DNA from: Rhodococcus sp. (in: high G+C Gram-positive bacteria)
GTDB taxonomy: Bacteria; Actinomycetota; Actinomycetes; Mycobacteriales; Mycobacteriaceae
NCBI GenBank assembly: GCA_004211695.1
Contig: SEEV01000008.1
Location: 1-48,258, forward strand
DNA length: 48,258 nucleotides
Direction of reading: 5' to 3'
Positions 7,827 through 15,753 of this stretch are shown piece by piece. The position numbers and the translations under genes were made by a program. Under the pieces are notes generated by a model, which was not told the origin of the DNA, did no database searches, and worked only from the letters and a program-made list of their open reading frames with translations. The first letter of the stretch is position 1. Each line of letters begins with the position of its first letter.

Positions 7827-8977
7827 AACTCACCGACGCTCCCGGGCGAATTCTGGTCATGGGCAACGGAATCGCCGGCCAGACCGCGTGCGACAGCCTC
7901 CGTGCCGCAGGTTTCGACGGCGACCTGACCATCGTGGGGGACGAACCCCGGCCGGCATACTCGCGGCCCGCCCTCTCCAAGGCGCTCCTTGTTCCTGGGC
8001 CCGCGGAGCGGGCGCGCGACGGCGGTCTCCACTCTCACGAGCTGGCGCGGCCCACGCACGACGCCGCCGAGGTGCTCGGGGTGGCGGCAGTCGGCCTCGA
8101 CGTCGAGTCCCGCCGGGTGAGCCTCGACGACGGCTCGGACCTGCCCTACGACGGACTGGTGATCGCGACCGGTTCCAGGGCCCGGCGTCTGGGTGGCGAC
8201 AACAGCCCGGAGCTGACCCTGCGCACCTTGGACGATGCCCTGGTTCTCCGGGAACGGCTGACCGTCCGGCCGTCGGTCGCGGTCGTCGGAGCCGGTCCGC
8301 TGGGCATGGAGATCGCATCCGCAGCCCTGTCGGCGGGATGCCGGGTCACGCTGGTGGCCGACGGCCGACCGATGCTGTCGCATCTGGGGCCATGCCTGTC
8401 CGACGCGTTCACCGCGGCCGCGGTCGCCCAGGGACTCACTATCGTCGTCGGCTCGGCCGTCGGGATCGACGATGCGCGTGGGGTGGTCCTGCGGGACGGA
8501 TCACGCGTCGAGGCCGACCTGCTCGTCAGTGCGGTCGGCGACATCCCCAACACGGAATGGCTGGCCACCAGCGGACTGATGACCGGCGGCCGCCTCGAGG
8601 CCGACTCGCGGGGGCGGGTCCGGCCCGACATCGTCGCGGCCGGGGATGTCGCAGCCATCCCGACACGGACTGGAGTACGCCGAATTCCGCTGTGGAGCAG
8701 TGCTATCGAACAGGCCAGGGTCGCTGCCCTCGCGCTCCTCACCGGCGACGAGGCGCCGGAACTCGTCCTCGATCCCTACTTCTGGACCGAGCAGTTCGGG
8801 TTGATCCTCAAGGCCACCGGCCACCTGCCGGCTGCCGGTGAACCCGAGTTCCTCATCGGCGACAGCCCGCACGGACCGTCGGTGATGCGCTGGATGCACG
8901 ACGACGCCCACGGTGTCGCGGTGGCCGTCAACCACCGGATCCCGATCCCGAGACTGCGGCGCATGGCCTCGGCCTGA
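7823..8977 (+). CDS. FAD-dependent ferredoxin reductase (P450 electron transfer)
   Basis: A 384-residue flavoprotein of the putidaredoxin-reductase type. The FAD-binding GNGIAG fingerprint is at residues 14-19, the ATGSRARR segment at about 115-122, and the NAD(P)H-binding VVGAGPLGMEIA at about 154-165. The third FAD motif is in the RPDIVAAGDVAAIP region. It oxidises NAD(P)H and reduces the neighbouring ferredoxin. It starts at an ATGA overlap with the ferredoxin gene. Length is slightly below the usual 400-410. Nothing suggests loss of function. It completes a self-contained class I P450 system. Confidence 0.92.
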   Translation: MKLTDAPGRILVMGNGIAGQTACDSLRAAGFDGDLTIVGDEPRPAYSRPALSKALLVPGPAERARDGGLHSHELARPTHDAAEVLGVAAVGLDVESRRVSLDDGSDLPYDGLVIATGSRARRLGGDNSPELTLRTLDDALVLRERLTVRPSVAVVGAGPLGMEIASAALSAGCRVTLVADGRPMLSHLGPCLSDAFTAAAVAQGLTIVVGSAVGIDDARGVVLRDGSRVEADLLVSAVGDIPNTEWLATSGLMTGGRLEADSRGRVRPDIVAAGDVAAIPTRTGVRRIPLWSSAIEQARVAALALLTGDEAPELVLDPYFWTEQFGLILKATGHLPAAGEPEFLIGDSPHGPSVMRWMHDDAHGVAVAVNHRIPIPRLRRMASA

Positions 8978-9016
8978 GCGTGACGCCGACGGTTCGGGTG
9001 GAGGACGCGTAACTTC

Positions 9017-9958
9017 GTGTGGATGAACCAACCCAGGGACCACCCGGGTGATCTCGGCCTGGAGCGGCTCGCCTCGGTCAACCTCAACCTGCTGGTGCCA
9101 CTGCTGGCACTACTCGAGGAGGCATCGGTTACCCGCGCCGCGGCCCGGGTGGGCATGTCGCAACCCGCGATGAGTCATGCTCTGGGACGGATGCGCCGGA
9201 TGATCGGTGACGACCTGGTGATGCGGCAGGGCAGCGGCCTGGTGCTCACCCCGCGCGCCTTGGAACTGATCGATCCACTGCGTGAATTGCTGCGGCAGAC
9301 CGCGCGGGTGGTGAACTTCCCGGGCTTCGACCCTGCTCACGACAGGCGCACGATCACGGTTGCGATGACCACCAGCACTGCCTTCGTGGTCGGGCCCGGA
9401 TTGGCGCGGCTGATCGCCGAGCGGGCGCCGAACGCCACCCTCCGGGTGCGCAACTTCGTCGTGCCACAGGCAAGCGACTTCACCGACGACGGGGTGGACG
9501 TCGTACTCCTGTCCGAGGCGTTCACCTCGCCGTACCCGCGCGACCGGCTCTACGAGAACCGGTGGGTGGTGATCGCCCAGCCGGACAGCGATCCCGAGGC
9601 GTCTGCACTGGACCTGCTCACTTCGCTGCCCCACGTCACCTACGACTCCCGGCACCGGGTGGCGCCGTACGCCGCGATGGACGCGCACGGCGTGCAGTAC
9701 CGGATCGGGCAACTCGTCTCCGACCACCTGCTCATCCCGCACCTGGTGGCGACGGCCGGTGGGGTGGCGGTGCACACCTTGCGGGTCGCTGTCGCGATGC
9801 GCGAACGGGTGGACCTCCGGATAGAGGAGTTCCCGCTGCCGATCTCGCCGTTGGGGGTCGACATGGTGTGGAACCCCCGCCTGGCAGATGCGGCGTTCAT
9901 CGGCTGGTTGCGGGAGATCCTCGTCGAAGCGTCTGCCTTCGAGCCGCGCGAAGGGTGA
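9017..9958 (+). CDS. LysR-family transcriptional regulator
   Basis: A 313-residue LysR regulator of the NodD/PcpR/NahR-like subgroup, recognisable from LERLASVNLNLLVPLLALLEEASVTRAAARVGMSQPAMSHALGRMR followed by the DDLVMRQGSGLVLTPRA wing. The effector-binding domain follows. It lies 39 bases after the ferredoxin reductase on the same strand and may be read through from the P450 operon. GTG 9017 is used because GGAGG at about 9000-9004 is at a workable distance; ATG 9023, two codons in, is the alternative. The subgroup commonly responds to aromatic inducers. Likely targets are the P450 operon or the exporter at 10147. Confidence 0.88.
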   Translation: MWMNQPRDHPGDLGLERLASVNLNLLVPLLALLEEASVTRAAARVGMSQPAMSHALGRMRRMIGDDLVMRQGSGLVLTPRALELIDPLRELLRQTARVVNFPGFDPAHDRRTITVAMTTSTAFVVGPGLARLIAERAPNATLRVRNFVVPQASDFTDDGVDVVLLSEAFTSPYPRDRLYENRWVVIAQPDSDPEASALDLLTSLPHVTYDSRHRVAPYAAMDAHGVQYRIGQLVSDHLLIPHLVATAGGVAVHTLRVAVAMRERVDLRIEEFPLPISPLGVDMVWNPRLADAAFIGWLREILVEASAFEPREG

Positions 9959-9992
9959 TCGCCAGGGTCGGTCGGTCGCGCCGTCTCGAGGG

Positions 9993-10020
9993 GTTTCCCG
10001 CGTCCATCGCCTCGGGAAAC
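9993..10020 (+). terminator. Hairpin after LysR gene, possible weak terminator
   Basis: GTTTCCCG at 9993-10000 and CGGGAAAC at 10013-10020 form a perfect 8-bp stem with a 12-base loop, 35 bases past the LysR stop. No T-run follows on the plus strand, so it may be a rho-dependent or weak terminator, or an operator for the MFS gene. The rest of the 188-base gap before 10147 holds a TTGACA at 10030 without a convincing -10 box. Confidence 0.35.
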
Positions 10021-10146
10021 AACAATTCCTTGACAGGCTGTAAACCGATGTGACACCTTGCTCAATCAGTGCGTGGCATGTATCACAAACGCACTCCCGG
10101 CTGCCGATGCGGCGGTGCGGGAATCCTCGAGCAAGGAGCTCACACG

Positions 10147-11817
10147 ATGAGTAACTCGACTGCGCGACCGCCGCGATACGCCGCGACCCTCGTGGCCGCG
10201 TGCCTGGCGGTCATGGTCGCCCAGGTGGCGTACTCGCTACCCGGCGCCCTGAACGGAACCTTCCAGCAGTCCTTCACCATCTCCGGCGCGGAACTCACCT
10301 GGATCAGCGCCGCTTTCGCCACGACGATGGTCGTGTTCGAACTGACCTTCGGCGTGCTCGGTGACCTGTTCGGACGCAAACGCCTGCTGCTCGGGGGAGT
10401 GGTGCTGATCGTCGTCGGGGCGGCCTTGTGCGCGAGCGCGCACGAGGTTCACCTGATGTGGATCGGCCAGGCGATCGCGGGCATCGGCGCCGGCGCCCTC
10501 TACCCGATCTCGCTGGCCATGATCGCCGCCGTGGCGCCCGACGCCCAGGCCCGTGCGAAAGCGATCGCGCTGTGGGCCGGGTTCCTGTCCCTTGGTGCCG
10601 CAGTCTCGCCGATGATGGCCGCCGTGCTCGCCGAGTACGGCAACTGGCGCTGGGCATTCGGCGTCGTGATCGCCGCCGCACTGATCTCGTTCGTCGTCTC
10701 GCTGGGCGCGCAGGACTCGTCCTCACCGGACGGTCGCAAGCTGGACGTCCCCGGCCAAGTGACCTTGGCAGTCGGCCTGATCGCCCTGCTGTGGGCGCTG
10801 ACGCAGGGGTCCGAGGTCGGCTGGGGCGACACCACGATCGTCGTGGGCTTTGTCGTCGGAGTCGTGTGCCTGGTCGCGTTCGTCGTCGTCGAGTTGCACA
10901 GCGAAGTGCCGCTGCTGCATCTCGATCTGTTCGCCAACCGGGTATTCGCGATCTCGGGCATCACCGCCGTCGTCGGCATGTTCGCCTTCCTCGGCACCTG
11001 CTTCTCGATGAGCATCTGGCTCGGTGCGGTGCAGCATGTGTCGCCACTGAAGATCGGCGTGCTGTTCCTGGTCATTCAGGGGCCGGCGTTCCTGCTGGTG
11101 CCAGTCGTGTCACGCCTGATTCACAGCATTTCGCCACGCTGGGTGCTGACGTCGGGTTTCTTGCTGATCGCGGTCGCCGGCTTCATCTGCTCGCAGTTCG
11201 ACGTCCGGACCGGGGCGTGGACGGACTTCGTCCTGCCGATGCTGTTGCTCGGCGTCGGGTTCGCCTTCACGGTCGCGTCGATCACCGCGGTGGCCATCAA
11301 CACCGTGCCGCTGCGCCTGGCCGGCATGGCCAGTGCCACGACAAATCTGTTGCGTGACTTCGGCTTCGCTCTCGGTCCCGTCTTGGTCGCCGCTGTCGCC
11401 AACAGTGTCGCCAACGGCGAGGTGCGGGACGGTCTCGATGCCGCGGTGGCGGAGTCGGGTCTCGGTCAGGCCCACGCCGGCGCGGTCGTGGGGATCGGTG
11501 AGCAGGGTGGCGCGATGGCGCTCAACTCGATGCCGGTCATCCCGGTGCCGACTGATCCGACACGGGCCCCGGGTCCCGACAACCCGATGCTGCACATGCC
11601 GGCGGCGATCGGTGATCTGGCGTTCACCTCGCTCGGCACCGGCTACAGTCTGGCTTTTCTGGTGTGCGCCGTGTGCGCCGCCGCGTCCGGCATCCTGACC
11701 CTGTTCGGGCTCTTCGGCAGTCGACCGGAGTCGGAGGCAGCGGTCGATCTGGGCACCGACGGACTGCACGAAATCGCCGACGTGGCACACGATGTGGGTG
11801 ACGTCGCCGTCCGCTGA
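10147..11817 (+). CDS. MFS transporter, DHA2 (EmrB/QacA-type) exporter
   Basis: A 556-residue proton-coupled exporter predicted to have 14 membrane segments. MFS motif A, GVLGDLFGRKR, follows the second segment, and the GQAIAGIGAGALYP segment corresponds to the helix-4 and motif C region. ATG 10147 was chosen because AAGGAG is a few bases upstream and the frame before it is not membrane-like. A loop of about 45 residues rich in Pro and Met (NSMPVIPVPTDPTRAPGPD) lies before the last segment and is longer than usual. It is convergent with a TetR gene, the usual regulator of such pumps. It may export a toxic substrate or intermediate of the downstream operon. Confidence 0.9.
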   Translation: MSNSTARPPRYAATLVAACLAVMVAQVAYSLPGALNGTFQQSFTISGAELTWISAAFATTMVVFELTFGVLGDLFGRKRLLLGGVVLIVVGAALCASAHEVHLMWIGQAIAGIGAGALYPISLAMIAAVAPDAQARAKAIALWAGFLSLGAAVSPMMAAVLAEYGNWRWAFGVVIAAALISFVVSLGAQDSSSPDGRKLDVPGQVTLAVGLIALLWALTQGSEVGWGDTTIVVGFVVGVVCLVAFVVVELHSEVPLLHLDLFANRVFAISGITAVVGMFAFLGTCFSMSIWLGAVQHVSPLKIGVLFLVIQGPAFLLVPVVSRLIHSISPRWVLTSGFLLIAVAGFICSQFDVRTGAWTDFVLPMLLLGVGFAFTVASITAVAINTVPLRLAGMASATTNLLRDFGFALGPVLVAAVANSVANGEVRDGLDAAVAESGLGQAHAGAVVGIGEQGGAMALNSMPVIPVPTDPTRAPGPDNPMLHMPAAIGDLAFTSLGTGYSLAFLVCAVCAAASGILTLFGLFGSRPESEAAVDLGTDGLHEIADVAHDVGDVAVR

Positions 11818-11837
11818 GGTCGACCGCGGAGTGCGTC

Positions 11838-12425
11838 TCAGTCGTCCGTTGCGAGAAGGTGGCACCACGCGCCGGTGAGCTCGTCGAGGCAGACGTCGCG
11901 AGGAGTCGCCCAGCCGGCCGAGAAGTAGCGGCGCGAGAGGTACTCGAGCTGCCCGAACGCGAGCACGCAGCGGATCCGGCGACGATCCGGCGGGAAGCGG
12001 TTCGCTTGGTCCAGCCCCGCGGTCATGGCACCGACCGCGTCGTCGAACCACTGCTCGGTCCTGGCCGCGACGTCCGGCTCGTTCGCGGCCTGGTAGGACG
12101 CGGTGAGGTACGGCTTGATCTCGTCCCATTGCGAGAACTTGCGATCCAGCCACACCCGGATCAGGTCGCGCGAGCCGGAGGCGATCACCGCGGTCAGCGT
12201 GGGGTCGTCGGCGGTCGTGAGGATCGCGTCGACCTTCGTCAGCAGCGCGCTCATCACCTCGGCCTTCGACGAGAAGTGCAGGTAGAAGGTCGTCCGGGTC
12301 GAGCCGGCTGCAGTGGCGATGTCGTCGATCGTGGTCGCGGCGTAACCCTTGGTGCCGAACAGTTCCAGCCCCTTCGCGAGGAAGAGCTCGTAGGTCATCT
12401 GCTTCTGCGCGGCACGGAGCGACAT
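11838..12425 (-). CDS. TetR-family transcriptional regulator
   Basis: A 195-residue TetR-type repressor. The DNA-binding domain is at the N-terminus: ELFGTKGYAATTIDDIATAAG (residues 21-41) followed by STRTTFYLHFSSKAEV, the classic helix-turn-helix and helix 4. The C-terminal ligand domain is divergent and gives no clue to the ligand. ATG 12425 is chosen; a GTG at 12455 would add 10 residues but lacks a ribosome-binding site, and an inverted repeat (12431-12462) would then overlap the coding sequence. It is divergent from the phosphotriesterase operon at 12573 and convergent with the exporter ending at 11817, so either or both are probable targets. Confidence 0.9.
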   Translation of the reverse strand: MSLRAAQKQMTYELFLAKGLELFGTKGYAATTIDDIATAAGSTRTTFYLHFSSKAEVMSALLTKVDAILTTADDPTLTAVIASGSRDLIRVWLDRKFSQWDEIKPYLTASYQAANEPDVAARTEQWFDDAVGAMTAGLDQANRFPPDRRRIRCVLAFGQLEYLSRRYFSAGWATPRDVCLDELTGAWCHLLATDD

Positions 12426-12430
12426 GGCCT

Positions 12431-12462
12431 CAGATTCTAGCCGCAGTACAGCCACGAATCTG
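12431..12462. promoter_or_regulatory. Inverted repeat upstream of TetR, candidate autoregulatory operator
   Basis: CAGATTC at 12431-12437 and GAATCTG at 12456-12462 form a perfect 7-bp inverted repeat, spacing 18, in the region divergent between tetR and the 12573 operon. TetR repressors typically bind palindromes in their own divergent promoter. Assignment is by position only. Confidence 0.4.
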
Positions 12463-12495
12463 TCGGCACAGTCAATTGTCTTTCAGAAAACTCAC

Positions 12496-12524
12496 TTGAC
12501 ACTCCGTAATGTGAAATCTACGGT
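12496..12524 (+). promoter_or_regulatory. Candidate sigma-A promoter of the 12573-19833 operon
   Basis: TTGACA at 12496-12501 is followed after 17 bases by TACGGT at 12519-12524, which keeps the TA...T positions of a -10 box. The first gene starts 49 bases downstream with AAAGGA before its ATG. CCGTA and TACGG (about 12504-12508 and 12519-12523) also form a short dyad over the spacer, which could serve TetR. Confidence 0.5.
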
Positions 12525-12572
12525 GACTGGTACCACGTCGTGCTGACGCGACGCTGACGAAAGGAAACGCCG

Positions 12573-13589
12573 ATGAGTGGCGTCCACACCGCCGGGAGCG
12601 GCATCGTTCACACCGTCCTCGGCCCGGTCTCCGCTGACGAGTTGGGTGTCGTCTCGGTTCACGAGGCTCTGCTGTCGGTGGTTCCGGGCGCCGAGTACGC
12701 GTTCGACGTCACCATGGACCGCGCCGAGATCTTCGGGACCCTGGCAGCGAAGTTGACGGATTTCCGGGACCACGGCGGACGGACCATCGTCGACAGCACC
12801 GGCATGTTCCACGGCCGCGACGTGAAGCTGTACGAGGCCCTCTCGCGCACGACCGGTGTACACATCGTCGCGTCGACGGGCATGGGTCCGGAGGAACTCC
12901 TCGGCGGCTATTTCCTTACGCCGCAGACCAATCCGCCGACGCCCTGGCCGGCGGAGAAGTTCGCCGACCTCTTCACCAAGGAGATCACCGAGGGCATGGT
13001 GGTTCCCCGGGTCGAGCGTCGGGGTATCGCGGGCCTCGTGACCACCGCCGCTGATCACGACGGCATGACGGCCACCGAGGAGAGCCTGTTCCGCGGCGCG
13101 GCCCGAACCGCCCTCGGTACCGGCGTCGCGGTCTCCCTCCGTTACGGCAACGACGCGGTCCACGACCTCGAGATCGTCATGGCCGAGAAGCTGCCGGCCG
13201 ACCGTGTCGTCGTCGGCGGACTCGACCGCAAGGCCGCGGTCGCCGCCGGCGCACCGTTCGAGATCGCCCGCCGCGGGGCCTACGTCGCCCTGGATCACGT
13301 GGGCTCGGATCATGTGGGCCCGGGCTGCGCGGGCACGGACAACGACATCCACGTCACCGACGACGAGCGTGCCGCCTTGGTGGCCGAACTGGTCGACGCC
13401 GGTCACGGAAATCGAATTCTACTCTCGAGCAACGCAATCGGTGTCGCCAAGGGCCATCCCGGCCGCGACCTTCCGCTCAGCTACGTCCTGTCGACGTTCG
13501 TGCCCCTCCTCACCGCGCAGGGGCTCAGCACCGAGGATGTCAAGCGCATCCTCGAGGACAACCCGCGCGACCTGCTGTCGGTGCGCTGA
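12573..13589 (+). CDS. Phosphotriesterase-family protein lacking most metal ligands (predicted pseudoenzyme)
   Basis: A 338-residue amidohydrolase-superfamily protein clearly homologous to the next gene product and to phosphotriesterases: TVLGPVSADELGVVSVHE at the start and EDVKRILEDNPRDLL at the end. Aligning it by eye with the intact neighbour shows most binuclear metal site ligands are changed. The N-terminal HxH is H30-x-A32, the bridging lysine position is T157, the two later histidines are R190 and G216, and the aspartate is N287. Only H30 remains. An inserted segment, ALDHVGSDHVGPG (239-251), carries two new histidines. It may be a non-catalytic partner of the neighbour, a binding protein or an enzyme with changed chemistry. 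AAAGGA precedes ATG 12573; first gene of the operon. Confidence 0.85.
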   Translation: MSGVHTAGSGIVHTVLGPVSADELGVVSVHEALLSVVPGAEYAFDVTMDRAEIFGTLAAKLTDFRDHGGRTIVDSTGMFHGRDVKLYEALSRTTGVHIVASTGMGPEELLGGYFLTPQTNPPTPWPAEKFADLFTKEITEGMVVPRVERRGIAGLVTTAADHDGMTATEESLFRGAARTALGTGVAVSLRYGNDAVHDLEIVMAEKLPADRVVVGGLDRKAAVAAGAPFEIARRGAYVALDHVGSDHVGPGCAGTDNDIHVTDDERAALVAELVDAGHGNRILLSSNAIGVAKGHPGRDLPLSYVLSTFVPLLTAQGLSTEDVKRILEDNPRDLLSVR

Positions 13590-13641
13590 CCGCGCGAAGT
13601 CCACCACCATCGAAGATTTGTCTTTCCCAAAGGGGAGTGTT

Positions 13642-14595
13642 GTGTCGAGAGTCAATACCGTTCTGGGGCCGATCCCGACCGAGGAGCTGGGGATCGTGGC
13701 CGTCCACGAGCACATCGGGTACGGAATGCCCGGCTCCGAGCTGGATACGCAGTGGTGGAAGACCCCCGAGGAGCGGTACCTGGAGACCGTCCCGAAGCTG
13801 CGTAAGTTCCACGAGTACGGGGGCGGGACCTTCGTCGACGTCACCGGAATCTGCAACGGCCGCGATGTCGACTACTACAAGTCGCTGTCCGCCAAGACCG
13901 GCGTCCACATCGTCGCCTGCACCGGCTTCGTCGGCGGCGACACGGCGCTGCCGTTCTTCGAGCGGGCGAGTGTGGAGTACCTGACGCAGCAGTTCGTGCA
14001 CGAGATCACCGTCGGCATCGGGGGCACGGGCAGCCGCGCCGGCGTCATCAAGGTCGGGGTGAGCCGCGGTGGCCGGATGACGGATCTGGACAAGCGCATC
14101 TACCGCGCTGCCGCCCGCGCCGCACTGAGCACCGGCGTGCCGATCCTGACCCACCTCGCGATCGACGCCGAGAACTCCATCGCCATCTTCCACGAAGAGG
14201 GCCTGCCGCTCCATCGCGTGCTGTTCGGACACGTCGACGACGGTGTGAACGCCGACAAGACGCGCGACACCTGGATCGCCGAACGGGGCGGCCGCGTCGG
14301 CTTCGACACCTTCGGCTATGAGACCGAACTCCCGGACCCTCCGTTCTGGGCACGGCCCCGCAAGGAACGCCTCGACCACTTCCTTCGCTTCCTCGGCCAC
14401 GGCCACCTGAACCAGGCGCTCGCCGGTGTCGACGCCAACTGCAGCCCGCTCGGGTGGCCGGGCGTCAAGGGCCACACCGTGAACTACCTCTTCGAGGACC
14501 TCATTCCGGATCTGCGCGAGGCCGGCCTCGACGAGGCCACGATCACCAAGTTGTTCGTCGAGAACCCGGCCGACTTCTTGACCATCCAGAACTGA
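13642..14595 (+). CDS. Phosphotriesterase-family metal-dependent hydrolase (putative lactonase/esterase)
   Basis: A 317-residue phosphotriesterase-family hydrolase with a complete binuclear site: H22 and H24 in AVHEHIGYG, carboxylatable K137 in AGVIKVGVS, H171 in ILTHLAID, H197 in LFGHVDD and D264 in AGVDANCSPLGW. Family members hydrolyse lactones, phosphotriesters or other esters in a TIM barrel with two Zn or similar ions. GTG 13642 is preferred, with AGGGGAG just upstream; the frame is open further 5' but overlaps the previous gene. It lies 52 bases after its degenerate paralogue and before a flavin monooxygenase, so a lactone formed by oxygenation is a reasonable substrate guess. The true substrate is unknown. 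Confidence 0.9.
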   Translation: MSRVNTVLGPIPTEELGIVAVHEHIGYGMPGSELDTQWWKTPEERYLETVPKLRKFHEYGGGTFVDVTGICNGRDVDYYKSLSAKTGVHIVACTGFVGGDTALPFFERASVEYLTQQFVHEITVGIGGTGSRAGVIKVGVSRGGRMTDLDKRIYRAAARAALSTGVPILTHLAIDAENSIAIFHEEGLPLHRVLFGHVDDGVNADKTRDTWIAERGGRVGFDTFGYETELPDPPFWARPRKERLDHFLRFLGHGHLNQALAGVDANCSPLGWPGVKGHTVNYLFEDLIPDLREAGLDEATITKLFVENPADFLTIQN

Positions 14596-14609
14596 CAAGG
14601 ACCCGAACT

Positions 14610-15737
14610 ATGCAATCTTCAGAGCTGAAGAACCTGAGAATCGCCATCGTCGGCGCGGGATACGCCGGCGCGGCAGCGGCCAAGGCCCTCAGCCTTCTCG
14701 GCGCCGACGTCACCGTGTACGAGCAGGCCACCGAGATCCGGGAGGTCGGGGCCGGCATCGGTCTGCGCCCGTCGACCATGGACCGTTTCCGCCGGTGGGG
14801 GACCTTCGACGCGATCGCGAAGGTGAGCTCGCCGAGTGACTACTTCGAGATCCTCACCGCCACCGACGACCCGATCATGAAGGAGGCGTGGCCGGGGATC
14901 CACGACTACGCCGAGGAGACCAGGACCCACCTGATCCACCGCGGAGATTTCATCGACGCTCTTCTGAGCGTGCTCCCGGAGGGCATGGTGCGCCTCGGTC
15001 ACAAGCTGGAGACCGTCGAGGACCGCGGCGACACCTCCGTCCTCACCTTTGCCAATGGCACGACCGTCGAAGCCGACCTGGTCATCGGCGCCGACGGCAT
15101 CAAGTCGGTAGTGCGCCAACAGCTTTTCAGTGACAAGGGCCCCGTGTTCTCCGGTGAGCATGCCTACCGCGCGGTGATCTCCATCGACGACGCCCACGGG
15201 ATGGTCGCCGACGATAACCTCCGGATGTACATCGGCAGGGGAACGAAGGTCTACCTGCTGCCGCTGCGCCATCGCGGTCAGGTGTCTTTCGACATCACCG
15301 CCCTGTGCGCGGACAGCACCTGGGCGCCGAAGATCACGAAGGACGACATCCTGGCGACCGTGGAAGGCTTCGACGAACGGATCGTGAACATCGCGCGGGG
15401 CCTCGACCTGGACACCGTGAGCGTTCGAGCGGTCTACGACATCGATCCGGTCGAGCTGTGGCACTCGAATTCGGTCGTCCTCGTGGGCGACGCCGCCCAC
15501 TCGATGCTGCACCACCAGGGGCAGGGCGCGAACTCGGCGATCCTGGACGCCGGCGGTCTCGCCGACGCACTGCAGGAGGCAGGTTCCGTCCCGGAGGCGC
15601 TGGCGTCGTACCAGGCAACCCGCAAGCCGGTGACGGACGAACTGCAGCGCATCTCGCGCCAGGGATGGACCGAGGACGAGGTCGACGACGTCTTCCCCGG
15701 CCAGAAAACCGCTGCTCAGACATCCGCGGCGCAGTAG
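14610..15737 (+). CDS. FAD-dependent monooxygenase (salicylate/6-hydroxynicotinate hydroxylase type)
   Basis: A 375-residue group A flavoprotein monooxygenase. The FAD dinucleotide fold GAGYAG lies at residues 15-20, the DG motif GADG at 160-163 and the second FAD motif LVGDAAHSM at 291-299, followed by HHQGQGANSAILDA. These enzymes use NAD(P)H and O2 to hydroxylate aromatic or enol substrates, sometimes with decarboxylation. AAGGA precedes ATG 14610, which lies 14 bases after the previous stop. The spacing to the neighbours supports a single operon with the phosphotriesterase-family and esterase genes. It is probably the oxygenating step of this pathway; regiochemistry and substrate cannot be inferred. 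Confidence 0.9.
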   Translation: MQSSELKNLRIAIVGAGYAGAAAAKALSLLGADVTVYEQATEIREVGAGIGLRPSTMDRFRRWGTFDAIAKVSSPSDYFEILTATDDPIMKEAWPGIHDYAEETRTHLIHRGDFIDALLSVLPEGMVRLGHKLETVEDRGDTSVLTFANGTTVEADLVIGADGIKSVVRQQLFSDKGPVFSGEHAYRAVISIDDAHGMVADDNLRMYIGRGTKVYLLPLRHRGQVSFDITALCADSTWAPKITKDDILATVEGFDERIVNIARGLDLDTVSVRAVYDIDPVELWHSNSVVLVGDAAHSMLHHQGQGANSAILDAGGLADALQEAGSVPEALASYQATRKPVTDELQRISRQGWTEDEVDDVFPGQKTAAQTSAAQ

Positions 15738-15753
15738 GGACGAGGCCACCGAC

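Noticed and set aside
10030..10058. TTGACA upstream of the DHA2 exporter as a promoter
   Set aside because: The -35 is perfect, but I found no acceptable -10 at 16-18 bases; kept only as a comment.
12426..12455. GTG start 30 bases upstream for TetR
   Set aside because: No ribosome-binding sequence precedes it, and the reading would cover half of the inverted repeat; ATG 12425 fits TetR N-termini.
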